Below, in pieces: positions 9,790 through 20,539 of a stretch of DNA of 64,000 nucleotides (its first letter is position 1; every line of letters begins with the position of its first letter). The translations under genes and the position numbers were made by a program. The notes beneath the pieces are model-generated. The model saw only the letters and a program-made list of their open reading frames with translations, made no database searches and was not told the origin of the DNA. The stretch is taken from positions 62,001-126,000 of the forward strand of contig NW_025408672.1 in NCBI RefSeq assembly GCF_020360975.1. Reading direction: 5' to 3'. This DNA is from Hirsutella rhossiliensis. Lineage: Eukaryota; Ascomycota; Sordariomycetes; Hypocreales; Ophiocordycipitaceae.

Positions 9790-12700
9790 CCCTATTAATA
9801 TTATATAGTATAATACTAATAGGTAGGAAATAGCTAACCTATTAATCTTAGAGTAGGCCTTAGAAATAAGAGCGGACCTTATCTTATTATAAGAGCCTTA
9901 CTTCTATAAGATTAATAATAGCTATATCCTTATATAGTATCTAGCCTATAACGTTATAACCCTTATTCCCTTTACTAACTTTCCTAAGCTTATTAAGAGG
10001 CTTAGGGTTATAGCTTATAAGAGGAAGGAAGCTTAAATAGAAGCTAGCCCTAGCTTTAACCTCTTTTACGATCCTAATATATAGGCTATAAGGGTAGAAG
10101 GCGCCGAGCTATTTACCCTTATTAACCTATATAACGAAAAAGAGGTTAAAGGGGCCCTAGCTAGCTAAGGCTAGTAAGGGCCCCTTATAATAAAAAGGCT
10201 ACTACTAATAGCTTAGCTCTTATAGTAGCCCTTCTTACTAGTAGGTAACTTTAACTTATATTACCTTTATTAGAACCTTTTTATAAAACCCTCTAAGGCC
10301 TATAAGGTAGAAGCCCTTATTAGCTAGCTCGACTACTATAAGGCTTCCTTACTAATAGACCTTAAGGTAGCTATAAAAGGTACCTATTAAAGGAAAGGCT
10401 TAAAAGGGGCCTTAGTTATAGACCTTACTTTCTATAGCCCTTTTAAATAGCTAACCTAGGCTAACTTCCGCTTCTTAAAAGCTATAGGCTTAGATTATAA
10501 GCCTATAGCCTTTAAAGCTAGCTTAAAGGGCCCTAATAGGCTACTACTAGCTAGGCCTACTACCTATAATTATAGGAAAGTAAACTAAAAAGTATTCTTA
10601 GAATACTTAGCTAAGAAGGAATAGGACCTCCTTATAGCTATAGAGAGGGCTATAAAAAGAGATAACTTAAAAGGGATAGCTTCTCTTTTAATAAGAACCC
10701 TTATAAAGGCCTCGAACGTAGCGATACTAAAAAAGAGGCCTTATAAGGGATCTAAGCCCTAGTAGACTAATAAGCTAACTTACTTTTAGAAAGCCTTAAG
10801 CCTAGCTTAATAGGCTTATAGGCTAGCCTAAGATAAGGAGAGCTAGAAGAGCTTTATAAAGGCCCGAAATAGCTTTAAGTATACTATTAAGGCTACTAAA
10901 AAGCAATACTAAGAGAGCTTCTTAATATAAGTAGTAAGAAAGGACGTCTTTATAGCCTTTTCTTATACTAAGGCTAGAGCTAACCTTACCCTCCTTAGTA
11001 TCTTATATATAAAAAAAGGGATAAAGGTAAAAGCTAATACTTTTATAGAAAAATATAAGGCCTTCCTAATAACCCTTTTTCTAACCCTAGACCCTAGCCC
11101 TAGCCCTCCTTTTAGCCCCCCCTAGAGCCTAGAAAAAGAAGAGCCCCTAAGCTATATAGGTAGTAAGGGCACGGTTAAGTAAGACTAGCTAGAGCTAAAG
11201 GACCCTAAGATTAAGAGGGCTATTTTTAGCTCTTTTAATAAGAAAGCCCTTAGCCCGGACTCCCTTAGCTTCCTCCCTATTTAATATATATATAAGGCTA
11301 TCCCTACGGTCTTTAATAGGGCCTATAAAGCTCTATTTAACTAAGGATACTACCTTAAGGCGTAGAAGGAAGCTATAGGAATTATACTTCTTAAGTAAAA
11401 TAAGCTAGACTATACTATCCCTAAGGCCTATAAGGTTATAAGTCTACTTAACTACTTAAGAAAGGTCCTTAAAAAGCTATATACTACCTAGCTAAGCTAT
11501 TTAGCTAATATAGCTAGGCTTCTAAACCCTATATAGCTAAGGGGATAAAAATAACGGTTAGCTATAGATATAGCCTTCCTCCTTTTATACTATATTTAAA
11601 AGAAGCGGGAGTTTAATAAGAAGGCTATTACTAGTACCCTCTTATTAGATATAAAGGGCGCCTTCGATTTCGTATTAAAGAAATAGCTTATAAGGGTCTT
11701 AAGGGAATTAAACCTCCTTAAGGCCCTTATAGGCTAGGTAGACTACTTCCTTACTAAAAGGAAGATCTAGCTAGCCTTCGAGGGGTAAGTCTAGCCCCTT
11801 ATAGACCTAGTAATAAGGGTGCCCTAAGGGTCCCCTATTAGCCCTATTTTATTCCTCTTATATATAAGGGGGATACTAGCGGCTATAGGATACTAGCTAT
11901 CTTATATAGATAACTTTAGTATCTTTATAACGTTAACCTTAGCTAAGAAGAACGTTTAGTAGCTAGAAGTAATAGCTATTAACCTATTTAAATAAGCTAA
12001 AGACTAAGGGGTCTACTTTAACCCCTTAAAGATAGAACTTATCTACTTTAGTAGGCAATAGCAGCCTATTTTAGAGGGTATAATAGTAGGAAGCCTATTT
12101 TTTAAGGTAAAGCCCTTAGTATAGTAGCTAGGGGTCTTCTTTAATTCTAAGCTCTTATTTAAATAATATATCGAGAAGAAGGTAGTATTTATATAAGCTG
12201 CCTTTAAAGGACTATCCCGCTTAACCTCTATATAAAAAGGCTTATTATTTAAAGCCTTTAGATAGCTTTACTAGGCCTACGTAACCTCTATAGTAGACTA
12301 TAGGGCCTAACTTTAGTATATGGGGCCTAAGACCCTTAAGAGCCTTATAAAGCCTTTTTAAAGGCTATAAAACTAAGCTCTTTTAAAGGTCTTAAGGGCC
12401 TTTAAAGGATCCCCTATTAGGGCTTTAGAAGCTAAAGTAGCCCTACTACTACTAAAGGTACGATTTAAAAAGGTATGCTTCTCTTATACCTTCTAAACCC
12501 TATACTTCTTACCTAGTTACCTTATAAGGTAGGCTTATAACCTAGCTATATAAGATAACCTCGCTAACTTAAGCTCTAACTTAGGGGCCTTAAGCTATAT
12601 TAAGCTATATATATAGCTATTTCGCCTCCTTAAAGGCTTAGTAGCCCTTATAAGACTTAATTATAACTTAAAAAGAAGGAAAGCTAGCTAGGAGCCCTTA

Positions 12701-13750
12701 TAAGCCTTAGAGCCTAAGGCTTTTATTATAATAATAGAGGCCCTTAAGCCCTTAGCTAAGAAGTAATACTAACGCCTCTTAGCTAGCCTAGCTAGCCTAG
12801 AAGACTTTAGGTTATAGCCCCTAGCCTTTTATACTAATAGCTTTAAGGGGTACCTTAAGGGGTCCCCTATAAAGACTAACGCTTACTTTTTCTACGAAAT
12901 AGGCCTAGAAAATAAGCTTATTAAGGCGTACTATAAGAACCTAGGGCCCTTAATCGAAGTAGCTTACGTAGAGCTATTTACGATACTAAGGGTCCTAGAA
13001 GACCTAGCTAAGAGGCCTCGGCCCTTAAAGCTTAGCCCTCTTAACCCCCTTATAGATACCTATATCTTTATAGATAGCTAAGCCGCTATAAAGAAGGTTA
13101 TAGGTTTCTTAGACCTAGCTATATATATTAAAAAGCTCCTATTTAGCTTAGAAGCCTTTTATAATATATAGCTATACTAGTGCCCTAGCTACCTAGGGAT
13201 CTTTAGTAACTAGCTAGCTAAAAAAGGCTTAGGGGCCCTTACTTAAGGGACCCTCTTAGTCTTTATTAGCTACTTATAAAGAAAGGTCTAGTAAGCTACT
13301 AAGGACTATTAGAAGGGACTATAGGCTACTAAGGCGGCTAAAGGCCCTAGGGCTAAGGGCCTAGGTAAGTACTATATATCTATTTAAAAGACCCCCTGCC
13401 TAGCCCTTAGCCTAGAAAAGGACTTTATAAGGAAGCCTAGGCCGACCCTCTTAGCCTTTTACTAGCTCCTCTTTAAGGCCGGCTTCTTATTTTCCTTCTT
13501 AAAAAGGACTAATAAAGTAGACTAAGACGACTACCGCTACGGCTAAGGAAGGTATATAGCTAGGCACCTTATCCTAAGGTGCCTAAACTATAAGAGGGAA
13601 AGAGAGGTCCTTTACTAGACCTCTAAGAGATAGAAGGGGGCCCTTAGCTTACCTATTTTCTATAGCTCTAAGGAAGGAAGGGAAGCCCTTTTAACCTTCT
13701 TAGCTAAAATAGAGATAGGGATAGCTAAGTAGCTTAAAAAGGAGTAACCT
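9790..13750 (+). pseudogene. LINE1 ORF2: endonuclease, reverse transcriptase, RNase H, RIPed
   Basis: Read through RIP stops, the frame shows an AP endonuclease (LLQEPY after a RIP stop near 9885-9902; VGNFNL near 10240), RT with LLLDIKGAFD (about 11638-11670), VPQGSPISPILF with the Q codon as stop (about 11818-11855), the catalytic box now YIDN (about 11902-11915; YxDD expected), then RNase H with FYTNS (about 12817) and FIDSQAAI with a RIP stop (about 13068-13092), and a W-x-P-x-H-L-G-like block (about 13175-13230). The end near 13747 is followed by 3' untranslated sequence to the poly(A). Dozens of TAG/TAA make it inactive. Confidence 0.87.
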
Positions 13751-13954
13751 AGGGGCCCTAGGGCCCCTAAGGGGGAAAATCACCGCGTAAGAAGAACTAA
13801 ACTAACCTTTCCTTTATTATTGCCTTTATAGCTACCCTTTCCTTAATTAGTTATAAGCCCCTAGGCTCTATAGCTAGCTAGGACTACTAATAAGGGCCTA
13901 GGCCCCTACTAGCCTCGCTATAGCCCTAGAGGCTATATACGAGTAATAATATAT

Positions 13955-13964
13955 AAAAAAAAAA
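13955..13964 (+). other. LINE1 poly(A) tail
   Basis: A run of ten A residues ends LINE1 immediately before the repeated target site. This is the signature of target-primed reverse transcription. Confidence 0.8.
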
Positions 13965-14159
13965 GCTAGTACTTTAAGACGTAGGGGAGACTACGCCCTG
14001 CCCTTAAGGAAGCGGTGGGGCACTAAGCCTACGGCGGTCGCTATACTAGCGTAAGCTATAAGTATACGTTATAGATACCGCGACTATAGATAATAAGTAG
14101 GGCGTACTTAGGTCGGCAGTAGTTTAAATAAATCGTATTAGCCCTTATAGGCGCGCTTA

Positions 14160-15060
14160 AGGGTATATAGACTAGGCCTAGCGGGCCTTCTTCTTTAGCG
14201 GGGTCTTAACTACTAAACGGTTACCCTTATCCTCTTCCTTATCCTCCTCTTTATCCTCCTCCTTAGTATAAGGCGCGGCCCCGGCCTTAAGGGCGCGGAT
14301 CCGGCCTTTTAGGCTACTTAGCTAAGCGGCGACGGCGGCGGTATTAAGGATAGCGGTAGCGGCGGCGGCGGTACCGGTAGTAGTAGAAGCAGCGGCGGTA
14401 GAGGTAGCGGGGGCGGCTAGGGCGGCGGCGACGGTGCCCTTAAGAGAGAGAGAGTTAGCGCTATAGAGAGTATAAGAAAGGGAGCTTACGCACTTAAGTA
14501 TAAGGGCGGCGCACTTAAGGAACTATAAGTTATAGTAGGCGGCGGCGGTAGCGGTTAAGGCGCGCTTAGCCTTATTTTAGTCCTTGCCTAGCTCCGCGGC
14601 GCTCTAAGCTATAGTAATATAAGTAAGGACGGGCGGCGTAACCTTATAGGCTCGGCTAGCCCGCGCGTATAGGAAGTAGCTGCCCTAAGGGCGGCCGGCT
14701 TAGTCGGCGTAAGGGAGGGACTATAAGGTATACCGTATATAAAGGGAATCGCGGGTAGCGCCCTAAGCTATAGCGCGCTTATATTAGTATAGGGAGTTAG
14801 TAATACTCGCGAAAATAAGGGCGGAGGGGCTTATAAAGGAGGGCGGCGAGGACCCGCGCTTATTATTATTATTATTATTATCGGCGTTATCGCGGCGGCC
14901 GGTAGCGGAGAGCGTAGTAAGGGCGGCGGCGGCGTAGGTAGTAAAGTTAATAGCTAAGAAGCTAGGTAGCGGGTAGCGCGGAGTAGCGGTAAGCGCGACT
15001 AAGGCGGCGGGGGTAGTAGGTAGGGTAGCGGGCAAGGTAAGGGCGCGATTAACGAAGTCG
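14160..15060 (-). pseudogene. G1 copy 1 antisense reading frame 3' of pol
   Basis: On the minus strand, opposite to gag-pol, a frame runs from about 15060 down to 14160. Its 14784-15035 part is fully open for 83 residues (Ala/Thr/Pro-rich start, then a run of Asn from a TTA/TAA-type triplet tract at about 14860-14882). Further on come Ala-rich stretches, a segment reading LSSLKGRIRALKAG, and a highly charged Lys/Glu/Asp tail. The divergent copy at 45950-46990 has the same layout, including a GLKGRLSALES block and a K/D/N-rich tail. I do not recognise a domain. A TATA-like and pyrimidine-rich leader lies upstream on the minus strand (about 15070-15150). It could be a regulatory or envelope-like accessory frame; function unknown. 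Confidence 0.55.
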
Positions 15061-15324
15061 TTAATCTTAGTAAAGAAGTAAGATAAAGTAGGGAAGGATA
15101 TATTAAATTATTTAAATAACTAGTAGGGGTATAGGTTAGCTTATATATAAGCGGCAGCATATAATTAAGCGCTAAAAGACTTATAGTTATAGTTATAGCT
15201 ATTACTACTAATAATAATAATAATAGTATAGTTAAAAGGAAAGAGTAATAAGAGCGCGCTAGTAGGTTATTTACCTCCTAGCCGCGCGCTAAGGTATAGG
15301 ATTAACGTTATAAGGGACCGCTTA

Positions 15325-15342
15325 TAAAGAGAGGGGCGGGGA
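15325..15342 (+). other. G1 copy 1 polypurine tract
   Basis: Purine run aaagagaggggcgggga just 5' of the LTR beginning at 15348. The corresponding tract in copy 2 is aagggaggg at 48107-48115. Confidence 0.7.
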
Positions 15343-15347
15343 CCTTA

Positions 15348-15545
15348 TATAAGGGTATTTACCCTTAGTATAGGTCTAGGTATTAGCTTAGACCTTAGCT
15401 AATAGCGTTATAAGGTAGGGTAGGCTATATATATAAATATATATTTAGTAGCAGTAAGCGTAGTATATAGTTAGATCTTATATAGCTTATTATTATAATA
15501 TAATAAAAGGCACTTATAGTATAACCCTTTACCTACCTTATAATA
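15348..15545 (+). repeat. G1 copy 1 3' LTR, about 198 bp
   Basis: Starts tataagggtattt and ends ccttataata, aligning at both ends and internally (the tagcttatta region) with the 186-bp LTRs of G1 copy 2. The original TG..CA ends are now TA..TA. The right flank is ttaag; the matching left duplication is not available because the 5' part of this element is outside or lost. Confidence 0.75.
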
Positions 15546-16479
15546 TTAAGCTTCTTTATAGCTATAGTAAGGGTAAAGCTATATATTTATACTATTATAT
15601 TATAAGCGGCTTAAGCCTTTTAAAGGAAGGGAAAGGTCTAGCTTAAAAAAGACTTTATTATAATAGTAGCTTATTATAAAAAGGGCAATATAAATAGCTT
15701 TAGATAATATTATTAATAATGTATAAATTCTATCTAAGTAATATATATTATTATTATTATTAAGATTATACTAAGGACCTAGCTAAAGGTATCTAGAACT
15801 TTAATATTAAATAGGAGGGGAAAACTAAAGTGCTTAAAAGAAAACCCTCCCTTCTTTTAATATAGGTCCGCCTTAAATAAGGTTATAGTAGTAGTATATA
15901 GGAAATTTACGCTAGCTACCGCGGGCTCCTCCTATACTATAGTATCTCGGTATAGGCCTTCTTAGGCTATAGCCGCTACTATCTTAAGCGGCTATAGCCC
16001 GGGCTCGCTAGCCTAGGCCTAGGGTTATAGGTAGTAGTCTCTGTCTTAGGGCCTAACTTATAGGCGCCTCTATTTACTATAGCTCCTATGTCGTAGCTAT
16101 ATAGCCGCGGTCGCGTTAGCTTATCGGTTTATTAGTTAGTAGGGTAGGTAATATCCGGTTATTAGGCCGGGCGCTAGTATAGGTCGCTCCTAGGTAGGGC
16201 CGGCTAATTAAAACTTAGTTAGCTAGCTCTACTAATTATAAATCGGTTCCTATCTAGCTATATAACTTCTTAATTAAGGGCGTAGCGGCCTATATTTACC
16301 TTCTATCTTATAGTTACTAATTACGCGCGCCCGGCTCGCGTATATATATACCTGCCCTCTCCCTTTAGTTTTATTTATAACTTATTTTATCTCTTTATTA
16401 TCTATCTCTTTTATAGGCTTAACCTCTACCTTACCCGCCTTATTTCTATAACTTTAGGTCTCCTTAGCACTATATTTAG
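15546..16479. other. Unassigned RIPed sequence, possible leader/LTR of G2
   Basis: No domain or repeat recognised. Around 16335-16440 there is a TATA-like stretch (gcgtatatatatacc) followed by a long pyrimidine-rich leader (ctgccctctccc and onward), just upstream of the G2 gag-like frame. That would suit an LTR promoter, but I found no second copy at the 3' side of G2 to prove it. Confidence 0.4.
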
Positions 16480-19345
16480 TTCGCTCGTTACCGCGTTATA
16501 ATATTTAACTAAGAAGCTAACTTAGGTAGTAGCGGTTCGCTTCCTTTAAAACCCCCTCCTTATAAGAAAGTTATTATTATAGTAGGGTTAGAGCGCTTTA
16601 TTCTATATTTTATATATATTAAGCGTCTTACTAATAAGCTTACTTATAAGTCCTTTGCTAGCTATTAAAACTAGTTTTATAAGTATTAATCTTAGTTTTA
16701 TCTTAAGTCGGTCTTACCTTTAGTATTTTTAGCTAACTTTAATAGCTATAAAAGCTAAAGCGTATATTACTTACGCTAACTCTAACAAGTCTTATTACTA
16801 AGTAAGTAACCCCTTCCCGCTATAGTACTATCTAAGTTTAGTACTAATTTATATTCTAGATTACCTTTAAGGGTAAGAAGGCTACTTATACCCTTTACTA
16901 GGTATAGTCTAAGGTCGATAGCCCCTCCCTTATTAAGGGTTTAATATAGGAGCGCTTTTATCGCGCTACTTTAGAAACTTATATTCGCGCTAGTTAGAAG
17001 GCCCCCGCCGCTAAGGGCAAAAGCACGTTAAGCGAGTTTACCCTTAGTCTAGCTATAGTTACTAAGAATATTAAGATACTTATATTAGCTTTTACTTATT
17101 TTATAAACGATACCCGCTATATATATAAGTCCTTAAAGAAGTACCTACGTAAGTTTAGCGATACTATTAAGACCCTAGCTTAGGTCGGGCCTAAGTCGCT
17201 CTTAGTTACCTAGAAGACTCTTATAGTAGTTAACGATCTCGCTAACTATTTCTATTTTATTACTAGTTTAATAAGTAAGATCGTACCTTAATAGATCTTA
17301 GCCCGTTAAAGGGATAAGACCCCTAGCACTCCCTTTTTAACTTACTTCTAAGTATACTTAAAGGCGTTATAAAGACCTTAATTATTTAATTAAGTATCTT
17401 CCTTAATTATAGTTAATTTAAATTTTATTTTTCCTCTTTAAAGTAAATACTATTAGTTATACGACTTTAGTAAAGATAAAAAGGTATAAAGTAAAGAAAA
17501 TCTCTAAAACTTATATTTATAACCTAAGGCCCTTAAAGCTATATATAGGACCGATAATTAAATAATTATATAGTTAATTACTTTACTAATCCTTAGCTAT
17601 ATATTACGCGTGCTTTAAGTATATACCCTTATCTTTATTAAAACTAGTCTCTAGGGCGTAAACTTATTATTCTATTAGCTTTATAAAGCTAAGAATATTT
17701 AAAGGATAATAGTACTATTTAAAAAAGAATTCTAGGGATTTAATAATTAAAGTAATAACTACCTTAATAAATAAAGTTAGGGACCTAATAAGGCGATAAA
17801 CTTACTAGGAAATAAATAATTAGATAATACCTTTATTAGTAGTAAAGGAAAAGTAATAAGCTAATACTAAAAAGCCCTAAGCTCTTATTATTAGCCCTAT
17901 AACCCTTAATACTAGCGACTTAGTTAAAAAACTATAATCCTTATATAATACTTTAAAAGATATAAATAACGATAATAGCGTAATCTAAACTATTTTAGAA
18001 CCCTACTAAGACCTCTTACTTATATATATACTAATAATACTAATATAGGTATTAATAAAGGATACCTTAATAACCTTAACCTTAGCTCTCCTTTATATAG
18101 TAGCTTATAGAGAACGCTTACCTCCTACTAATAAATAAGAAAGTAAGTAATAAGATAGTTATAATAAGATATCCTTTAACTCCGAAAACTCTAACTTTAA
18201 ATTTCGTAACCTTATAATTTATAGGTATACTATATTTAAAAACGCTAGCCGTTAAGAGGGATTATTTAATCTTACTACTAGTAATATAAAGAAAATTAAG
18301 GTAGATATTAATAAGATTACTAATAAACTTAGAGATATACTTATTAGAAGCTAAGATAACCTTATAGGAAGACTCTACTAACCTTAACTCCTACTTATTA
18401 GTAAATTTAATAGTAAAAATATAACTAAATTCTTTAAGAAGTTTAAATAAGAGATATATATTAACTATATCTATAATAAGGATAAAATAAACTAGCTTAA
18501 AGTCTATATCTCCTTTATATAAGCCCTTACTATTAAAATTCTTATAGTTAGACTTACTTAAGAAGAAGTAAAGAAGAGACTCCTTTAATACTATTATATA
18601 TATAATATTAAATAACTAGAAACTACTAACGACCGCTTAAACTATTATAATACTAAAAAGCCTAAGACTATTATAGAAGTTATAGAATAGCTTAGTCTTT
18701 ACTTTAACCTATAGCGTAAGGTATAACTTAATAGCTAGGAAGAATCTATAGTTTAGTTATACTTTATTTACTATATAATACTAAAGGAGCTTATTATTAA
18801 CGTTATAAAGAGAAATAGGAAGATATTTAAAGTTATCTTAAAACTACTATATAAAAGCCTTATCTATATAATTAATAACTACTTAGTACCTTACTAAGAT
18901 ATTAAGTAACGAGATATAGTATCTAAAGTCTATAATTAAAAGCTTAAGAACCTAAAGAAAGACTAGCTTTTTAGGGAAATTAATAAAGTAATAAAAGAAG
19001 CTAAATCTAATAAGGGCAAAGAAAAACTTCCTAAAGAATTAAAGAAAATAAATAAGAAACCTAGATAGCCCGTAAAAAAGATCTTAGACCTAATAAAAGC
19101 CTTTAAAGATATAAAAATTAACCTTACTTACTAGTAAGAGTAAATATTTAACTAGCTTAATAGGGAATAAAGATATATTAGTAATAGAAGCTACTCTTTA
19201 AGTTATAAATAAGGAGGTAGTATAAATACTATCGGATTTTACTACGTATCTAATTAATATATATAGTTTTAGGTTAATACTTTTAACCGGCCTAGGAGAT
19301 ACTTTTATTATAGTAAAGAAAGATACTACCTTAATAAATATAAGG
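16480..19345 (+). pseudogene. G2 gag-like frame with mutated CCHC knuckle, split by a repeat
   Basis: A gag-like frame is followed from about 16480 to 17266 and again from 17648 to about 19140, with the family F repeat between. Its C-terminal zinc knuckle lies at 19297-19341: the codons at the Cys and His positions are all TAT/TAC, giving YFYYSKERYYLNKY where C-x2-C-x4-H-x4-C spacing is expected. RIP of TGT/TGC and CAT/CAC explains every one. Assignment of the first part (before 17266) to the same gag is by continuity only. Confidence 0.6.
17267..17642. repeat. Family F repeat, copy A, 376 bp (solo LTR or MITE)
   Basis: Begins tttaataagtaagat and ends atctttattaa; the ends form an inverted repeat (TTAATAA/TTATTAA). 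It is flanked by a 5-6 bp direct repeat actag(t) (17262-17266 and 17643-17647). Copy B is at 38508-38882 with about the same length. Short inverted ends and a 5-bp duplication suit a solo LTR whose TG..CA ends were RIPed; a non-autonomous DNA element is the alternative. Confidence 0.75.
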
Positions 19346-20539
19346 TATACTCTTAAGACTATAAGATCGGATTTATAATATATAAAGTAGTAAATAAGAA
19401 TCTTTACCTTAAAAGAAAGGATAATAAAAGCGTAATTCCCTTAGTACTAATTAATAGGTTTTCTTAAATAAGTATATATATTTAAAGGCCTATTATATAC
19501 TAAGTAGATATATAGCTAGACTCCTTTATATTACTACTTATAAAATAGGTTAAAGCTATAGTTATACTATCTTACTTAAATTAAGCTATTAGTAAAAGAG
19601 AATTTAGTTTCTTAAACTAGTTTTAAAGATATAAAAGCCTATATAAGTAAAAGCTAAGAAATTTAAAAGTAAGCGATATAAGAAAAAAAGTAAGAAAGAT
19701 ATTAGTTATTATAATTATAGATAATATATAATAAAGCGATATATATAATTAGATAATCTATATAACTATAATAAGGATTAATACTTATAAGGGGAAAAGA
19801 TAAAGAGTTGAAGAGAATATAAAGGAAATTAAGATAATAAGAATAGTAAAAACTAGCTTAAAGATTATCCCTATATACTATAGATATAGAGTAGATCTAG
19901 ATAAGAGGTTTAATAGACTTATAAATAAAATTATTAGAGAAATTATATATAAAAGAATCTTAATCCCTTTAAATTACTTAATTAACTTTATTCCTTAACT
20001 AAGTAAGAGACTTAATATAAGATATATAGATATAGCCTAAGGTATAGAAAATACTAAATTCTAGACCCTAGAGAAAGTAAAGAGTAATATAAGACCTTAT
20101 AGAGCTACGATAATAGTTATAAAAGTAGCTAAAGATAATATAAAGAGTAGTTTACTCTTCCTTAAATATCTATAAAGAAAGCTTACGGTAGCTTTAATAT
20201 AAGTTAAAAAATAAGATAAAGAATACTAAGTCGAACTAATTAAGCTTACTTACCTTACTTATAAAGAATCGGATTATAAGTACCTTAAAGTTTAATAAGT
20301 ACTAAAGGAAGTTAGGTTTATAACTAATATAATTAGCGTAATATAACTAGCTTAATGACTATTTAATTAATAAACTTTAAAGGTAATAAGACTAAAGAAA
20401 GACGAATTTATTATATAAGAAGTAGTACTCTTAATAAAATACTAAGAGATAACTTTAAAAGACCTTATAGCGATTCCTATAATATATATAAATATAGTCC
20501 TTATAACTTTCCGCTCGCTTAAGTATATATAAGACCTAC
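19346..20539 (+). pseudogene. G2 region between gag knuckle and protease
   Basis: Lys/Ile-rich frame continuous with the gag-protease reading through RIP stops. I recognise no additional domain here. It probably belongs to the protease precursor or a linker of the G2 polyprotein. Confidence 0.4.

Larger units (their letters stand above)
7900..9790 (+). pseudogene. LINE1 ORF1 (nucleic-acid binding), RIPed and interrupted
   Basis: A gag-like ORF1 can be followed with RIP stops tolerated from roughly 7900 to 9790, leaving out the LTR at 8478-9045. The N-terminal part is Lys/Ala/Pro-rich, with a tandem Ala-Lys-Leu repeat at 8311-8392. The C-terminal part has a degraded zinc-knuckle series: KCLSFSYKP at about 9505-9531 retains one Cys (a TGC codon), while other expected Cys/His positions are Tyr. 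The start is uncertain because ATG becomes ATA under RIP. 7424-7900 is probably 5' untranslated sequence. Confidence 0.65.
7424..13963 (+). mobile_element. LINE1: full-length Tad1-like non-LTR retrotransposon, RIPed
   Basis: About 6.5 kb (including one inserted solo LTR) with ORF1 carrying CCHC-like motifs, ORF2 with AP-type endonuclease, reverse transcriptase and RNase H, and a 3' poly(A) run. It is bracketed by a 13-bp target duplication: agctagtacctta at 7411-7423 and agctagtacttta at 13964-13976 (one C/T difference; the first base may belong to the poly(A)). Both flanks are parts of the same G1 chromovirus, so insertion into G1 is well supported. The domain set and RNase H presence fit the fungal Tad1 clade; clade assignment is inference. 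Confidence 0.87.
13977..15545 (+). mobile_element. G1 chromovirus copy 1, 3' region and 3' LTR
   Basis: Continuation of the element broken by LINE1. It lacks plus-strand pol domains; instead it holds a GC-rich, antisense-oriented frame (see 14160-15060), a polypurine tract and an LTR. G1 copy 2 has the same order after its chromodomain, which supports joining this part to 5576-7423. Confidence 0.78.

Noticed and set aside
14860..14882. TTA triplet run as a possible satellite or microsatellite array
   Set aside because: Only about seven units, within the antisense frame where it codes for Asn; simple triplet expansion.
15410..15545. Inverted repeat tataaggtagg/cctaccttata suggesting a small MITE
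   Set aside because: It falls inside the aligned G1 3' LTR (15348-15545) and has no flanking duplication.
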